A stretch of 64,000 bases of DNA, taken from the NCBI GenBank assembly GCA_041660385.1, contig JBAZWJ010000008.1, positions 1-64,000 of the forward strand, written 5' to 3'. Below the pieces are notes generated by a model, which ran no database searches, had not been told where the DNA came from, and worked only from the letters and a program-made list of their open reading frames with translations. Below are positions 1 through 8,243 of the stretch, one piece after another; positions within the stretch are counted from its first letter, which is position 1, and each line of letters opens with the position of its first letter. This DNA comes from DYJE01 sp041660385 (GTDB taxonomy: Bacteria; Desulfobacterota; Desulfobacteria; Desulfobacterales; Desulfolunaceae). A program made the translations under genes and the position numbers.

Positions 1-1
1 A

Positions 2-58
2 TATATTCGTAATCAAGAAGAAGCAGAATGTAGGCAGTTGGAATTTGATTTTAAATAA
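2..58 (+). CDS. C-terminal end of a protein entering from the left edge (partial)
   Basis: An open frame enters from the left edge and stops at the TAA at 56-58. It encodes 18 residues ending QLEFDFK, too little to identify the protein. A GC-rich hairpin follows 13 bases after the stop, as expected at a gene end. It could be chance. Confidence 0.25.
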   Translation, partial: YIRNQEEAECRQLEFDFK

Positions 59-71
59 CGAGTAAGTGACT

Positions 72-88
72 GGCCCCTTTTAGGGGCC
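72..88. terminator. GGCCCC hairpin between two convergent gene ends
   Basis: The stem GGCCCC/GGGGCC closes a TTTTA loop, lying between the stop of the entering frame and the stop of the minus-strand antitoxin-like gene. There is no T-run on either side, so intrinsic termination is uncertain. Confidence 0.4.
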
Positions 89-97
89 CTCATCAAG

Positions 98-346
98 CTA
101 CCGGCTACGCCGGTAGTTCGTGACTAAATCTCTTACCTTGGCTAACGCCTCTTCCCCATTGATCGATTCTATTTTTCCAGAACGTAGCTCATCTCTTCGT
201 CGTTTGACCTCAGCAAGCTGGTATGAAGAAACTTGAGATTCAATATCAGCACCGATGCTTTCAATCAGTTGTTCAGCAAGAATTGCCTTTGCTTCGACAG
301 GAAGAATGATTGCTTCGGAAAGTATTTCATCTAATGACATGGGCAT
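98..346 (-). CDS. addiction module component, antitoxin-like (TIGR02574 type)
   Basis: A small protein of 82 residues resembling the putative addiction module component family: N-terminal MSLDEILSEA, then a helix with LPVEAKAILAEQLIESI and a charged C-terminal half. I place the start at the ATG at 346 because AGGAGG lies 8 bases upstream; an in-frame codon further upstream has no such site. Members usually pair with a RelE/ParE-type toxin encoded downstream, but no toxin follows here: the gene ends in a CTACCGGC-TAC-GCCGGTAG hairpin that overlaps its stop codon and is then met by the end of another gene. It therefore looks like an orphan antitoxin. The family assignment is from memory of its sequence style. 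Confidence 0.7.
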   Translation of the reverse strand: MPMSLDEILSEAIILPVEAKAILAEQLIESIGADIESQVSSYQLAEVKRRRDELRSGKIESINGEEALAKVRDLVTNYRRSR

Positions 347-425
347 TCTATCCACCTCCTTTTTTTTCAATATAATCTTTGAAGTCTGGTTGGTACAGGG
401 AAAATTCAGTGCTATCGTTTATTTT

Positions 426-2333
426 TTACTTTTCTAAAGGCTGTCCACCAAACCCATCCGGCACAAAACCAAGGCTCGCCGACGCCACAACCACAAGCAC
501 ACTGCCCACATTGTGAACGATGGCGGCCATGATGGGGGAAAGCCAGCCCATGCCGCTGGCCAGAACGGCAAGGGCGTTGAAGGCCAAACCAAAGACAAGG
601 TTGATTTTGATGATGAAGAGCATTCTCCGGGACAGGCTGATAAGCCACGGAAGCCGTGAAATATCGTCGTTGATCAGGGCGATATCGGCTGTTTCAAGGG
701 CCACATCGGTTCCGGCGGCGGCCATGGCAACACCCACATGGGATATGGCAAGGGCCGGGGCATCGTTAATTCCGTCGCCCACGTACATCACAGGCAGATT
801 TCTATTCTGATAATCCTTGATCACATCCATTTTATCCTGGGGTTTCAGGGATGAATAAACATGGCTTATACCCACCGCATCGGCCACCCGTTTGACGGAA
901 CGGTCATGGTCACCGGACAGAATGGCCATGTCTGTGATTCCCAGATCGTTGAACTGTCTGACGGTTTCAGCGGCAGACGTCCTTATTTTATCTGTGACAT
1001 GGAGCAGGCCCACAGGTTTCTGATCACAGTAAACGGCAAGAGGCGTTATACCCTGAGCCACGGAGCTGGCTATGGAATCCTTGAGATCCTGGGAAAAAAG
1101 CGCCGGATTTTCTGATGAAAGGGCGCTGCCCACCTCCACCATGACCCCGTCCACCATGGCCCGGACACCCAGCCCTATTTCATGGAAGGCATTTTCCGCA
1201 CCGGTTAAGGACACATTGGCGTCATGGGCTGCCTTGAGAATGGCACGGGCCAGGGGATGGGTGCAGTGCTGTTCGGCGCTTGCGGCAAAATGGAGAAGAT
1301 CTTCGCGGCTCGTACCTTCGGCAGCGGACATGTCCGAAACCCTGGGTTCTCCAACGGTGAGAGTGCCTGTTTTATCGAAAAGAACGGCTTTGGCGGATGC
1401 CACACGTTCAAGATACTGGCCGCCCTTGACCAGAATTCCGGCCTTTGCCGCACGGCCCAGAGCCGCCACCGTGGCTGTGGGGACTGCAAGGATCAAGGCG
1501 CAGGGGCAGCCCACGATCAGAACAGCCACGGCCCGGCCCACATCTTTTGTGATCAGCCAGGTGAGGGCGGAGCATATCAGAATGGCAGGGGTGAACCACC
1601 TGGCGTAGTGGTCGATGAGCCTTACCGATTCAGGCCGGTGCTGCTCGGCCTCGCTGACTAGGCTGATGATCCGTCCAAGGGTTGTATCCTGGCCCACCTT
1701 GAGGGTACGGGCTTTCAAAACGCCGTTGAGGTTCAGGGTTCCGGCCAGAAGGGTGTCATCGGCCTTTTTGTCCACAGGAAGGGGTTCGCCGGTCATGGCC
1801 GATTCGTCCACAGCCGAAAGGCCGGAAAGGATACAGGCATCCACGGGAATTCGGTCTCCCGGTTTTACAAGGATGATATCCCCAGCAACAACTTTTTCAA
1901 CCGGGACAGTTCGCTCATTTTCTCCGTCCATAACCGTGGCTGTTTCAGGGGCAATGCGGATAAGCGCCCTGATGGCTTTCCGGGCTGATTCGCTGGTCAG
2001 CTGTTCGATCAGACTGCCCGCTTTCATAACAAAGCAGACCACCGCAGCAGCCAGATATTCCCCCTGGACAAGGCTGGCCACGATGGCGATGCTGACCAGT
2101 TCGTCCACATTAACCTGCCGCTCAAAAAGACCTTTTACCGCACCCCAGACAATGGGAAACCCGTTGATGGCAACCGAAGCCAGGGCCAGAATCGTTCCGG
2201 TCATGCCGGGTTTTCCGCCATGATCGATGATGAAAGCGGCAAGTGCCAGAATTCCGGCGATGGAAATAATGTAGAAATCCCGTAGCCTGAACAACTCCCG
2301 GTAAACACCCAATGATGAAAAACGCCCGATCAT
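426..2333 (-). CDS. heavy-metal translocating P1B-type ATPase without N-terminal metal-binding domain
   Basis: An ATP-driven pump of 635 residues that exports a soft or transition metal across the inner membrane. Visible motifs are TGEPLP in the actuator domain, the membrane CPC in VGCPCALILAVP, the phosphorylation site DKTGTLT, THPLARAIL (the HP motif of P1B pumps) and the hinge GDGINDAPAL. The last membrane segment carries HNVGSVLVVV. There is no N-terminal HMA domain or CxxC. The start is ATG 2333, with AGGAG 10 bases upstream. It lies 13 bases behind the CsoR-type regulator, so the two form an operon and the pump is probably derepressed by its metal. The Cys-His-Cys regulator points to copper, but the transmembrane motifs do not settle the metal; Zn/Cd remains possible. 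Confidence 0.9.
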   Translation of the reverse strand: MIGRFSSLGVYRELFRLRDFYIISIAGILALAAFIIDHGGKPGMTGTILALASVAINGFPIVWGAVKGLFERQVNVDELVSIAIVASLVQGEYLAAAVVCFVMKAGSLIEQLTSESARKAIRALIRIAPETATVMDGENERTVPVEKVVAGDIILVKPGDRIPVDACILSGLSAVDESAMTGEPLPVDKKADDTLLAGTLNLNGVLKARTLKVGQDTTLGRIISLVSEAEQHRPESVRLIDHYARWFTPAILICSALTWLITKDVGRAVAVLIVGCPCALILAVPTATVAALGRAAKAGILVKGGQYLERVASAKAVLFDKTGTLTVGEPRVSDMSAAEGTSREDLLHFAASAEQHCTHPLARAILKAAHDANVSLTGAENAFHEIGLGVRAMVDGVMVEVGSALSSENPALFSQDLKDSIASSVAQGITPLAVYCDQKPVGLLHVTDKIRTSAAETVRQFNDLGITDMAILSGDHDRSVKRVADAVGISHVYSSLKPQDKMDVIKDYQNRNLPVMYVGDGINDAPALAISHVGVAMAAAGTDVALETADIALINDDISRLPWLISLSRRMLFIIKINLVFGLAFNALAVLASGMGWLSPIMAAIVHNVGSVLVVVASASLGFVPDGFGGQPLEK

Positions 2334-2346
2334 TTTTGATAAACTC

Positions 2347-2622
2347 CTATTTGCTGAACTTGTTGAATATGTCGATCACTTCGGTGATCAATTCCGTTTC
2401 GTTTTCCCGATTCAGAATGGCCTGGGTCACGCATCCTTTAAGGTGATCTTCCAGAATCAAAGATCCCAGCGACCTCAAAGCCCCGGAAGCGGCAGCAATC
2501 TGTTTCAGCACCTGCAAACACTCCCTGTTTTCTTCCACCATTTTCTTCAAGCCCTTAACCTGCCCCTCAATCCGGTTGATCCTGGCGATCAGCTTGGGAT
2601 GGTCATCTCCGCATAATGTCAT
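2347..2622 (-). CDS. csoR: CsoR/RcnR-family metal-sensing repressor
   Basis: A 91-residue all-helical DNA-binding repressor of the DUF156 family, beginning MTLCGDDHPKLIARINRIEG. The three ligand positions can be read: Cys in ENRECLQVL, His in EDHLKGC and Cys in the same stretch. This is the Cys-His-Cys set of Cu(I)-sensing CsoR, rather than the RcnR (Ni/Co) or FrmR (formaldehyde) set. The start is ATG 2622, preceded by AAGGAGG; a longer reading frame upstream lacks a ribosome site. It sits first in an operon with the P1B ATPase. Copper response is inference from family knowledge; the DNA shows only the residues and the gene order. Confidence 0.85.
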   Translation of the reverse strand: MTLCGDDHPKLIARINRIEGQVKGLKKMVEENRECLQVLKQIAAASGALRSLGSLILEDHLKGCVTQAILNRENETELITEVIDIFNKFSK

Positions 2623-2996
2623 GATATCCTCCTTGAAATATACATATAGGGAGTATGAGTATATTGGCGCGTGGGATATGTCAAGGATTGAATAAATCGA
2701 ACGATGATGAATTCGTAAAATAGTCTGGAAATGAATGGTCGTGCCATTTGATATGTGCAAAAGTGATCAGAAAATTCAGGAATGAAATAATCTGCACCCA
2801 TATGTAGAAGCCCTGTTTATAGCCTCTTCCATCAGACCTTTCTGCAAGTCACACCATCAGTTTAATCTGATATTATCAATCGGATAATTCTCATTATTAT
2901 TCTTTCCATTTTACACAAAAGAGACTAATGGATTGTTCATTCATCCTTAAACATGAATCATGATGATCTGCAAAACACTGTGGCATAGCGGGGAAT
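2623..2996. other. divergent intergenic region between csoR and murJ
   Basis: About 370 bases with no credible gene. It should hold the promoters of csoR (leftward) and murJ (rightward). At 2740-2752 it contains CGTGCCATTTGAT, which recurs beside a heptamer array at 6251-6263, so this is probably a decayed dispersed-repeat flank. Confidence 0.5.
2636..2665 (-). promoter_or_regulatory. candidate CsoR operator/promoter
   Basis: Immediately upstream of the csoR ribosome site the minus strand carries an AT-rich stretch with ATACTCCCTATAT, whose ATA...TAT arms surround a C-rich core in the manner of CsoR boxes. The symmetry is short and no binding site consensus for this group is known to me. Confidence 0.3.
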
Positions 2997-4565
2997 ATGT
3001 CGTCCGAAAACAAAAAAATGGTCAAAGCAGCAGGAACCGTGGGGATATATACCCTGCTTAGCCGGATTCTCGGTTTTGTCCGGGATATGATGATGGCCGG
3101 GTATTTTGGTTCCGGGTTGATCACCGATGCGTTTATCGCAGCGTTCAGGCTTCCCAATCTCATGCGGCGGCTTCTGGCGGAAGGGTCTCTTGTTCTCGCG
3201 TTTGTCCCTGTTTTTAGCGAGACTCTGGAAGCGAAAGGCCAGGATGAAGCGTTCCGCCTTGCCGAATCATCTTTCAAAGTTTTGACGCTGATTCTCTCGG
3301 TTCTCACCCTTTGTGGCATCCTGTTCGCTTCATATATACTCATGGTTATTGCTCCGGGGTTTATGGATGAACCGGGCAAAATGGAACTGGCGGTTACCCT
3401 GACGAGAATCGTATTTCCATATGTATTTTTCATCTGCCTGGTAGCTCTCTGTATGGGGGTTTTGAACTCTCTGGGACATTTTGCCGCTCCGGCTCTGGCA
3501 CCTGTTCTCCTGAATGTGGTGATGATCGCCGGAATGTGGGGCGGGGCCATGTTTTCTCAGGATAGTCGGGTCAGGATCATGATTCTGGCATGGAGCGTCA
3601 TTGTGGGCGGAGTGGTCCAATTGATGCTCCAAGTTCCTTTTTTATGGAAGAAGGGTTTCAGGTTCCGTCGGACCACGCCTCTTGTTCATCCGGGTGTCCG
3701 GCAGATCGGGCGGCTGATGCTGCCTTCCATCGTGGGGGCAGGTGTCTATCAGGTTAATGTGGTGTCCGGAACCATTCTGGCTTCCTTTCTTCTCGAAGGT
3801 AGCATTTCCTGGCTTTACTATGCGGACCGAGTGTTCCAGTTTCCATTGGGAATATTCGCCATTTCCATGGGCACGGCTGTTTTGCCTATCCTTTCACGTC
3901 AGGCGGCGGCAGGGGATATGGACGGTCTTAAACAGACCTTTTCCCAGGGGCTTCGCTTTGTTTTTTACATCACCCTTCCGGCTACGGCAGGACTGGTGGC
4001 CCTTGCCACACCCATTGTGGCCGTGTTGTTCAAGCGGGGTGAGTTCGGGGCTTATGATCTTGAAATGACATCCCAGGCGCTGGTGTATTTCAGTTTAGGC
4101 CTCTGTCCTGTGGCTGCTGTAAGGGTTGCGGCCCCTGTTTTTTACGCCAGAAAAGATGCCATCACCCCAGTCAGGATTGCTGTTTTTTCCATTCTTCTCA
4201 ACATCACTCTCAGCATTGTCCTTATGGGACCGTTGAAACATGGCGGACTTGCTCTGGCCACATCCCTTGCTTCGTCTGTTAACCTTACGCTGCTGGTGTT
4301 CATGATCAGACGACAGTTGGGCACTGTGGGTGGATTTGAAATTGCTGCTTCCATCATGCGCAGTCTTTTTTGTGCTCTTGTCATGGGGATCTGTGTTCAT
4401 ATCCTTGCGATTTATGTTTTTAGGTCATATAATGGCCCATCTTTATCAATGATATCCGGGTTGGCGCTGTGCATAGCCGCAGGTATTGCCGTTTATGTTC
4501 TTCTCTCCCGGATCATGAATAGTCCCGAACTCGAAACGGTATTGTCCCTTATTAAGAAGAGGTAA
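2997..4565 (+). CDS. murJ: lipid II flippase MurJ (MviN)
   Basis: A 522-residue polytopic inner-membrane protein of the MOP superfamily that flips the peptidoglycan precursor lipid II to the periplasm. The N-terminus reads KAAGTVGIYTLLSRILGFVR, the family hallmark, followed by ADAFIAAFRLPN-like and AEGSLVLAFVPVF segments and about 14 hydrophobic helices; the length is normal (500-530). The start is ATG 2997 with only a weak GGGGAAT upstream. It begins a plus-strand cluster: an ftsB-like gene starts 9 bases after its stop. Linking a lipid II flippase to a septum protein is sensible for a cell-wall/division operon. Confidence 0.95.
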   Translation: MSSENKKMVKAAGTVGIYTLLSRILGFVRDMMMAGYFGSGLITDAFIAAFRLPNLMRRLLAEGSLVLAFVPVFSETLEAKGQDEAFRLAESSFKVLTLILSVLTLCGILFASYILMVIAPGFMDEPGKMELAVTLTRIVFPYVFFICLVALCMGVLNSLGHFAAPALAPVLLNVVMIAGMWGGAMFSQDSRVRIMILAWSVIVGGVVQLMLQVPFLWKKGFRFRRTTPLVHPGVRQIGRLMLPSIVGAGVYQVNVVSGTILASFLLEGSISWLYYADRVFQFPLGIFAISMGTAVLPILSRQAAAGDMDGLKQTFSQGLRFVFYITLPATAGLVALATPIVAVLFKRGEFGAYDLEMTSQALVYFSLGLCPVAAVRVAAPVFYARKDAITPVRIAVFSILLNITLSIVLMGPLKHGGLALATSLASSVNLTLLVFMIRRQLGTVGGFEIAASIMRSLFCALVMGICVHILAIYVFRSYNGPSLSMISGLALCIAAGIAVYVLLSRIMNSPELETVLSLIKKR

Positions 4566-4574
4566 GTAGGAAAC

Positions 4575-4976
4575 GTGGAAGTCTCCCAGTACAAAGAAAC
4601 GGCCAAACGAGCAGCTCTGCCTGTTGTCAGTGTTATCCTTATCCTTTTTCTGTTGCTCATCGTTTTTGCCAGAAACGGTATTCTCGATCTGAGCAAGAAA
4701 AAAGCGGAACTCCAGGAATCCGTGGCCAAAAACGACGAGCTGAAAGAGGAAAACAAGATTCTTTACCGTGAAGTCAACCGTCTGAAAAACGATGAGGAAT
4801 ACATCGAACAGGTGGCGCGTAAAGAGCTTGGAATGATCAAGAAAAATGAGATCATCGTGAAATTCCATTCGGACAAAGACGAAGACCAGCCGGACACGGC
4901 TGAAGAGCAACCGGAGAAAGTTGAAGAGCAACCGGGCATAGTTGAAGACCAACCGGACAAAACAAAAGAACAATGA
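4575..4976 (+). CDS. FtsB/DivIC-family septum formation initiator protein
   Basis: A 133-residue bitopic protein: a short cytoplasmic N-terminus, one membrane helix (about residues 14-35, SVILILFLLLIVFARNGI), then a coiled coil (KKKAELQESVAKNDELKEEN...) ending in a conserved-looking VARKELGMIKKNE turn as in FtsB. The last 35 residues are an acidic, imperfect eight-residue repeat (EDQPD, EEQPE, EEQPG, EDQPD) not normal for FtsB. Translation begins at GTG 4575 since no ATG is available and AGGAAAC precedes it. Its stop overlaps the next ATG (ATGA). FtsB links FtsL and FtsQ in the divisome; the exact role here is inferred. Confidence 0.75.
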   Translation: MEVSQYKETAKRAALPVVSVILILFLLLIVFARNGILDLSKKKAELQESVAKNDELKEENKILYREVNRLKNDEEYIEQVARKELGMIKKNEIIVKFHSDKDEDQPDTAEEQPEKVEEQPGIVEDQPDKTKEQ

Positions 4977-5239
4977 AATCAAAACATGTTTTTTTCACAA
5001 AAACCCTTGGGGATCTTTACCTGAAGCAGGGGTATTATCAGGATGCCGAAAAGGTATTTAAGATCCTGCTTGTCAAAGAACCGGGACGGGGCGATTACCT
5101 TTCAGCTCTGGCCTTGTGTGAGAAAAAAATGAAAATTGAAGCGAATGTGAAATCCGGTGATCTGATCGACCTGGTACGTTGCTGGGCCGGGCTTTTGCAC
5201 GAAGAGTGCCGGAAAACCGGGCCAAGACAGGGGCGGTGA
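4973..5239 (+). CDS. small TPR-like protein
   Basis: An 88-residue soluble protein with one recognisable tetratricopeptide-type repeat near the N-terminus: TLGDLYLKQGYYQDAEKVFK followed by a second helix pair ending ALALCEKK. It overlaps the ftsB-like stop by 4 bases and the following rhodanese ATG by one base (TGATG), so it is translated as part of the same operon. It has no signal peptide. TPR units bind proteins; a scaffold role with its neighbours is a guess. Confidence 0.7.
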   Translation: MKSKHVFFTKTLGDLYLKQGYYQDAEKVFKILLVKEPGRGDYLSALALCEKKMKIEANVKSGDLIDLVRCWAGLLHEECRKTGPRQGR

Positions 5240-5736
5240 TGCCGAAGATTCTGAGAGATATCCTTCTGATTGTTGTTCTATCCGTTATCGTTGGATTTAC
5301 GGTAAACGCTTTTTCTCCAAAAGGGATAGCTCTTGTTGGCGAGTGGGACCCATCTAAAGGCGTTATTTCAGCCAAAGCCAAAGACCAGCCCGTATCCCGG
5401 GACATCGAAATAAATTCCGTCGAAGAAGCCTACGCCATTTTCAAGGAAAAATCCGCTGTGTTTGTGGACGCCAGGGAAGAATCTCTGTTTAATGAAGGTC
5501 ACATAGAGGGAGCTGTTCCTCTTTTTGTATATGATTACGGCAGGCTTTTTTCCGACTTCATGGCCAAATACCCACCTGATCAGCCGATTGTCACCTATTG
5601 TTCGGGCAGGGAATGCGAAGACAGCCATACCCTTGCAAGATATCTGAAAGAAGACGGATATACCCATGTCCGGGTGTTTGTGGATGGTTATCCTGCCTGG
5701 GCCAAGGAGGGACACCCCGTTGAAAAAGCTGATTGA
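5239..5736 (+). CDS. membrane-anchored rhodanese-like protein
   Basis: A 165-residue protein with an N-terminal signal anchor (LLIVVLSVIVGFTVNAF) and a single rhodanese domain from about residue 55 to the end. The active-site cysteine is seen in TYCSGRECEDS, and the CH2A-like FVDAREESLFNEGHIEGA stretch is intact. The start is ATG 5239, overlapping the preceding stop; an upstream in-frame ATG at 5179 lies inside the TPR gene and is less likely. It faces the periplasm and shares its 3' end with a MauE/DoxX-like gene. Such pairs are usually linked to sulfur or disulfide chemistry; the substrate is unknown. Confidence 0.85.
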   Translation: MPKILRDILLIVVLSVIVGFTVNAFSPKGIALVGEWDPSKGVISAKAKDQPVSRDIEINSVEEAYAIFKEKSAVFVDAREESLFNEGHIEGAVPLFVYDYGRLFSDFMAKYPPDQPIVTYCSGRECEDSHTLARYLKEDGYTHVRVFVDGYPAWAKEGHPVEKAD

Positions 5737-6181
5737 TGTTCTGATTTCAAATCCCTTTATCGAACTTATCGCCCGCATCTGCCTGGGCTGTGTTTTTGTT
5801 TACGCCAGCATCCATAAAATCATCGACCCCGGGTCGTTTGCCAAAATCATCTATGGCTATGGACTTTTCCCAGATATAACGATCAATATAACAGCCATCG
5901 TCCTTCCATATATCGAATTCTTTGCAGGTTTTTTCCTGATCATCGGAATTTTTCCGCGCTCAGCGGCTGTTCTAATCGAAGGGCTCCTTCTCGCTTTTAT
6001 CATCGCCATATCCATCAACCTGATACGCGGCCATGAATTCGATTGCGGTTGTTTTTCTTTTCAAAAGGAAAATCATGATGCAGCCGGATTGGAACTTTTA
6101 ATAAGAGATGTGGTCTGGTTTGGGGTGGGAATGATTGTGGTGGGGTTTCGAGGAAAAAGGAAGTTTTCTTTGATAGAATAA
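5720..6181 (+). CDS. MauE/DoxX-family membrane protein
   Basis: A 153-residue protein with four hydrophobic helices and a Cys pair in FDCGCFSF, as in MauE-type DoxX relatives, which support disulfide or redox reactions at the membrane. I choose TTG 5720 as start: AAGGAGGG lies 8-9 bases upstream and the first residues (LKKLIDVLISNPF) lead straight into helix 1. An in-frame ATG at 5666 is deep inside the rhodanese gene with no ribosome site. The 17-base overlap with the rhodanese implies coupling. The rhodanese/MauE pairing suggests a two-component thiol-handling module; that is inference. Confidence 0.75.
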   Translation: MKKLIDVLISNPFIELIARICLGCVFVYASIHKIIDPGSFAKIIYGYGLFPDITINITAIVLPYIEFFAGFFLIIGIFPRSAAVLIEGLLLAFIIAISINLIRGHEFDCGCFSFQKENHDAAGLELLIRDVVWFGVGMIVVGFRGKRKFSLIE

Positions 6182-6206
6182 GAATGAATGAAGAAATAAA
6201 AAATAA

Positions 6207-6241
6207 ACGTCGAACATCGAACGTCCAACATCGAACATCGA
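6207..6241 (+). repeat. heptamer array, five units (ACRTCSA)
   Basis: Five consecutive 7-base units: ACGTCGA, ACATCGA, ACGTCCA, ACATCGA, ACATCGA. The same family recurs throughout the window. Together with the opposite-orientation array at 6396-6423 it encloses about 150 bases. Confidence 0.9.
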
Positions 6242-6395
6242 ATAAAGGATCGTGCCATTTGATCTGGGCAAATAAGAGTCAGGATCTTTAGAAAAAATAA
6301 ATTTGTATCTGTTTTACCATTCAAAATTTATAGCAGATGAAACCACGAGAATGCTTCATGAAAGAGACAGCGGTGGTCCTGCAATTCATTCAAAG

Positions 6396-6423
6396 TTCGA
6401 TGTTCTGTGTTCGATGTTCGATG
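6396..6423 (-). repeat. heptamer array, four units, inverted orientation
   Basis: Four units TTCGATG, TTCTGTG, TTCGATG, TTCGATG, the complement of the array at 6207-6241. Confidence 0.85.
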
Positions 6424-6786
6424 TTCATCCCATCATAAAAAACATGTTTACACCCTTCCATCTTTGGGGTATCTGTTAACTCATCGTTACCGCTGGAACA
6501 AGGTGGCCCAAAGGGTCTTCTCTGTGAGAAAATATAACAATCCCAGAAGGATAGACTTGATTTTAAGACGACATGATCGGCTGGCCAAGGCTTTGGGAAG
6601 AAATCCGGCGTTTGAACTGTTTGATATGTGATTTTTCTGATTTTCATTAAGCTTCAGCGCTGAAAGAACGGGTTCCAATTCCGTCTATGCTTCGTGACAC
6701 TTCCAGTGCGGCTTATAATTATAATCATCATGGTTTGAATAATACTTGAAGCACGTTGAAAAACGAACTGTTTCCGGAGGTAAGTT

Positions 6787-8067
6787 ATGACCGAAATACT
6801 GAATATTGTAGCGCGTGAAATTCTTGATTCACGGGGTAACCCCACAGTGGAAGCTGATGTCACCCTGTCCTGTGGTGCCATAGGTCGGGCAGCTGTTCCA
6901 TCAGGAGCCTCTACCGGGACTCGTGAGGCCCTTGAAATGCGTGATCAGAATATGGGCCGATACGTTGGAAAAGGTGTGCTCAATGCTGTGAAGAATATCC
7001 ATGAAGTTATTGCGCCTGAGCTGATCGGCATGGATGCGGCTGATCAGATGGAAATCGATCTGGAGATGCTGGCCCTTGACGGAACGGAGAATAAATCCAA
7101 ACTGGGCGCAAACGCCATTCTGGCTGTGTCCATGGCAACGGCACGCGCAGCTGCCGATGCACTTGGTCTTCCCTTATATCGATATCTGGGCGGTATAAAC
7201 GCTCGGACACTTCCCGTTCCCATGATGAACATCGTGAACGGCGGAGCCCATGCGTCGAACAAACTGGACATCCAGGAGTTCATGATCATGCCGGTGAGCG
7301 CTCCCACAGTGGCTGATACGGTGAGAATGGGCGCTGAAGTGTTCCACAATCTGAAGAAAATTCTGACCGGCAAAGGCATGAGCACATCCGTTGGAGATGA
7401 AGGCGGGTTTGCGCCTGACTTTTCATCCAATGAAGAAGCTTTGCAATACGTCATGAAGGCCATTGAATCTGCGGGTTATAAAGCAGGAACGGATATCGTC
7501 ATCGCCATGGACGCAGCGGCCAGTGAGTTTTACAAAGACGGGAAATACGTTCTGGAATCCGATGGACGCAGCCTTTCTTCCGCTGAAATGATTGATTACT
7601 ACAGAGCCCTAATTGATAAATACCCCATTGTGTCTGTTGAAGACGGCCTTGCCGAAGGTGACTGGGACAACTGGGCCGTGATGACGGAAAAACTGGGAAC
7701 AACCGTTCAGCTTGTGGGCGACGACGTGTTTGTCACCAATCCCAAGATTCTGGAAAAGGGAATCAGAGACGGTATTGCCAACTCCATTCTTATTAAACTG
7801 AACCAGATCGGTACGGTTACGGAAACTCTGGATGCCATCACCATCGCGAAAAACGCCGGTTACACCACGGTGATCTCACACAGATCAGGTGAAACAGCCG
7901 ATACGTTCATTGCAGACCTTGCAGTTGGCGTGAACAGCGGACAGATCAAAACAGGCTCTCTTTCCAGAAGCGACAGAGTCGCCAAATACAACCAGCTGAT
8001 CCGTATTGAAGAAGAACTGGGCCGTGCATCGGTGTTTTCCGGGGATTTGTTTTTCGGAAAGGTGTGA
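6787..8067 (+). CDS. eno: enolase (phosphopyruvate hydratase)
   Basis: Interconverts 2-phosphoglycerate and phosphoenolpyruvate in glycolysis/gluconeogenesis; cytoplasmic, Mg-dependent. The 426-residue length is typical. It opens IVAREILDSRGNPTVEADV, has the SGASTGTREALE loop, the metal ligand regions DEGGFAPD and VEDGLAEGDWDNW, and the family signature LIKLNQIGTVTET followed by SHRSGETADTFIADLAVG. GGAGG lies 6 bases before ATG 6787. It stands alone: the flanking spaces carry repeats and a hairpin, so it is probably monocistronic. Confidence 0.98.
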   Translation: MTEILNIVAREILDSRGNPTVEADVTLSCGAIGRAAVPSGASTGTREALEMRDQNMGRYVGKGVLNAVKNIHEVIAPELIGMDAADQMEIDLEMLALDGTENKSKLGANAILAVSMATARAAADALGLPLYRYLGGINARTLPVPMMNIVNGGAHASNKLDIQEFMIMPVSAPTVADTVRMGAEVFHNLKKILTGKGMSTSVGDEGGFAPDFSSNEEALQYVMKAIESAGYKAGTDIVIAMDAAASEFYKDGKYVLESDGRSLSSAEMIDYYRALIDKYPIVSVEDGLAEGDWDNWAVMTEKLGTTVQLVGDDVFVTNPKILEKGIRDGIANSILIKLNQIGTVTETLDAITIAKNAGYTTVISHRSGETADTFIADLAVGVNSGQIKTGSLSRSDRVAKYNQLIRIEEELGRASVFSGDLFFGKV

Positions 8068-8243
8068 TCCGCTGAATAATGAAAAAGTGAACGTCGAACA
8101 TCGAATGAAGGTTCGGTTCATTTGTCGGGTTAAAAAATTGAAATAGTCATAATGCAGGGCGGGTTTTAATCCGCCCTCATTGCTGCATGGCAGCATATAT
8201 TGAACATATTTGTAAAAAATCACAAAATAACAGGGGGAAACGT
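8068..8243. other. eno-pyrG spacer with a two-unit heptamer and hairpins
   Basis: Contains two heptamer units (8091-8104: ACGTCGA, ACATCGA), the hairpin AGGGCGG/CCGCCCT (8156-8177, 8-base loop) and a second small hairpin TGCTGC-ATG-GCAGCA (8181-8195). No gene is seen. Confidence 0.6.
8156..8177 (+). terminator. candidate terminator of eno
   Basis: A 7-bp GC-rich stem AGGGCGG/CCGCCCT with loop GTTTTAAT lies about 90 bases after the eno stop. No clear T-run follows, so it may be only a repeat hairpin or a leader structure of pyrG. Confidence 0.4.

Larger units (their letters stand above)
6182..6786. other. repeat-rich intergenic region before eno
   Basis: About 600 bases. It holds a forward heptamer array (6207-6241), an inverted one (6396-6423), and the CGTGCCATTTGAT flank motif at 6251. 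An open frame from about 6424 to 6631 ends RRHDRLAKALGRNPAFELFDM and has a coding look, but it lacks a start of its own and I recognise nothing; it may be a gene remnant. The eno promoter should lie at the right end. Confidence 0.5.

Noticed and set aside
6207..6423. Possible CRISPR array in the repeated GAACATC DNA
   Set aside because: Units are 7 bases, directly adjacent, with no unique spacers and no cas genes.
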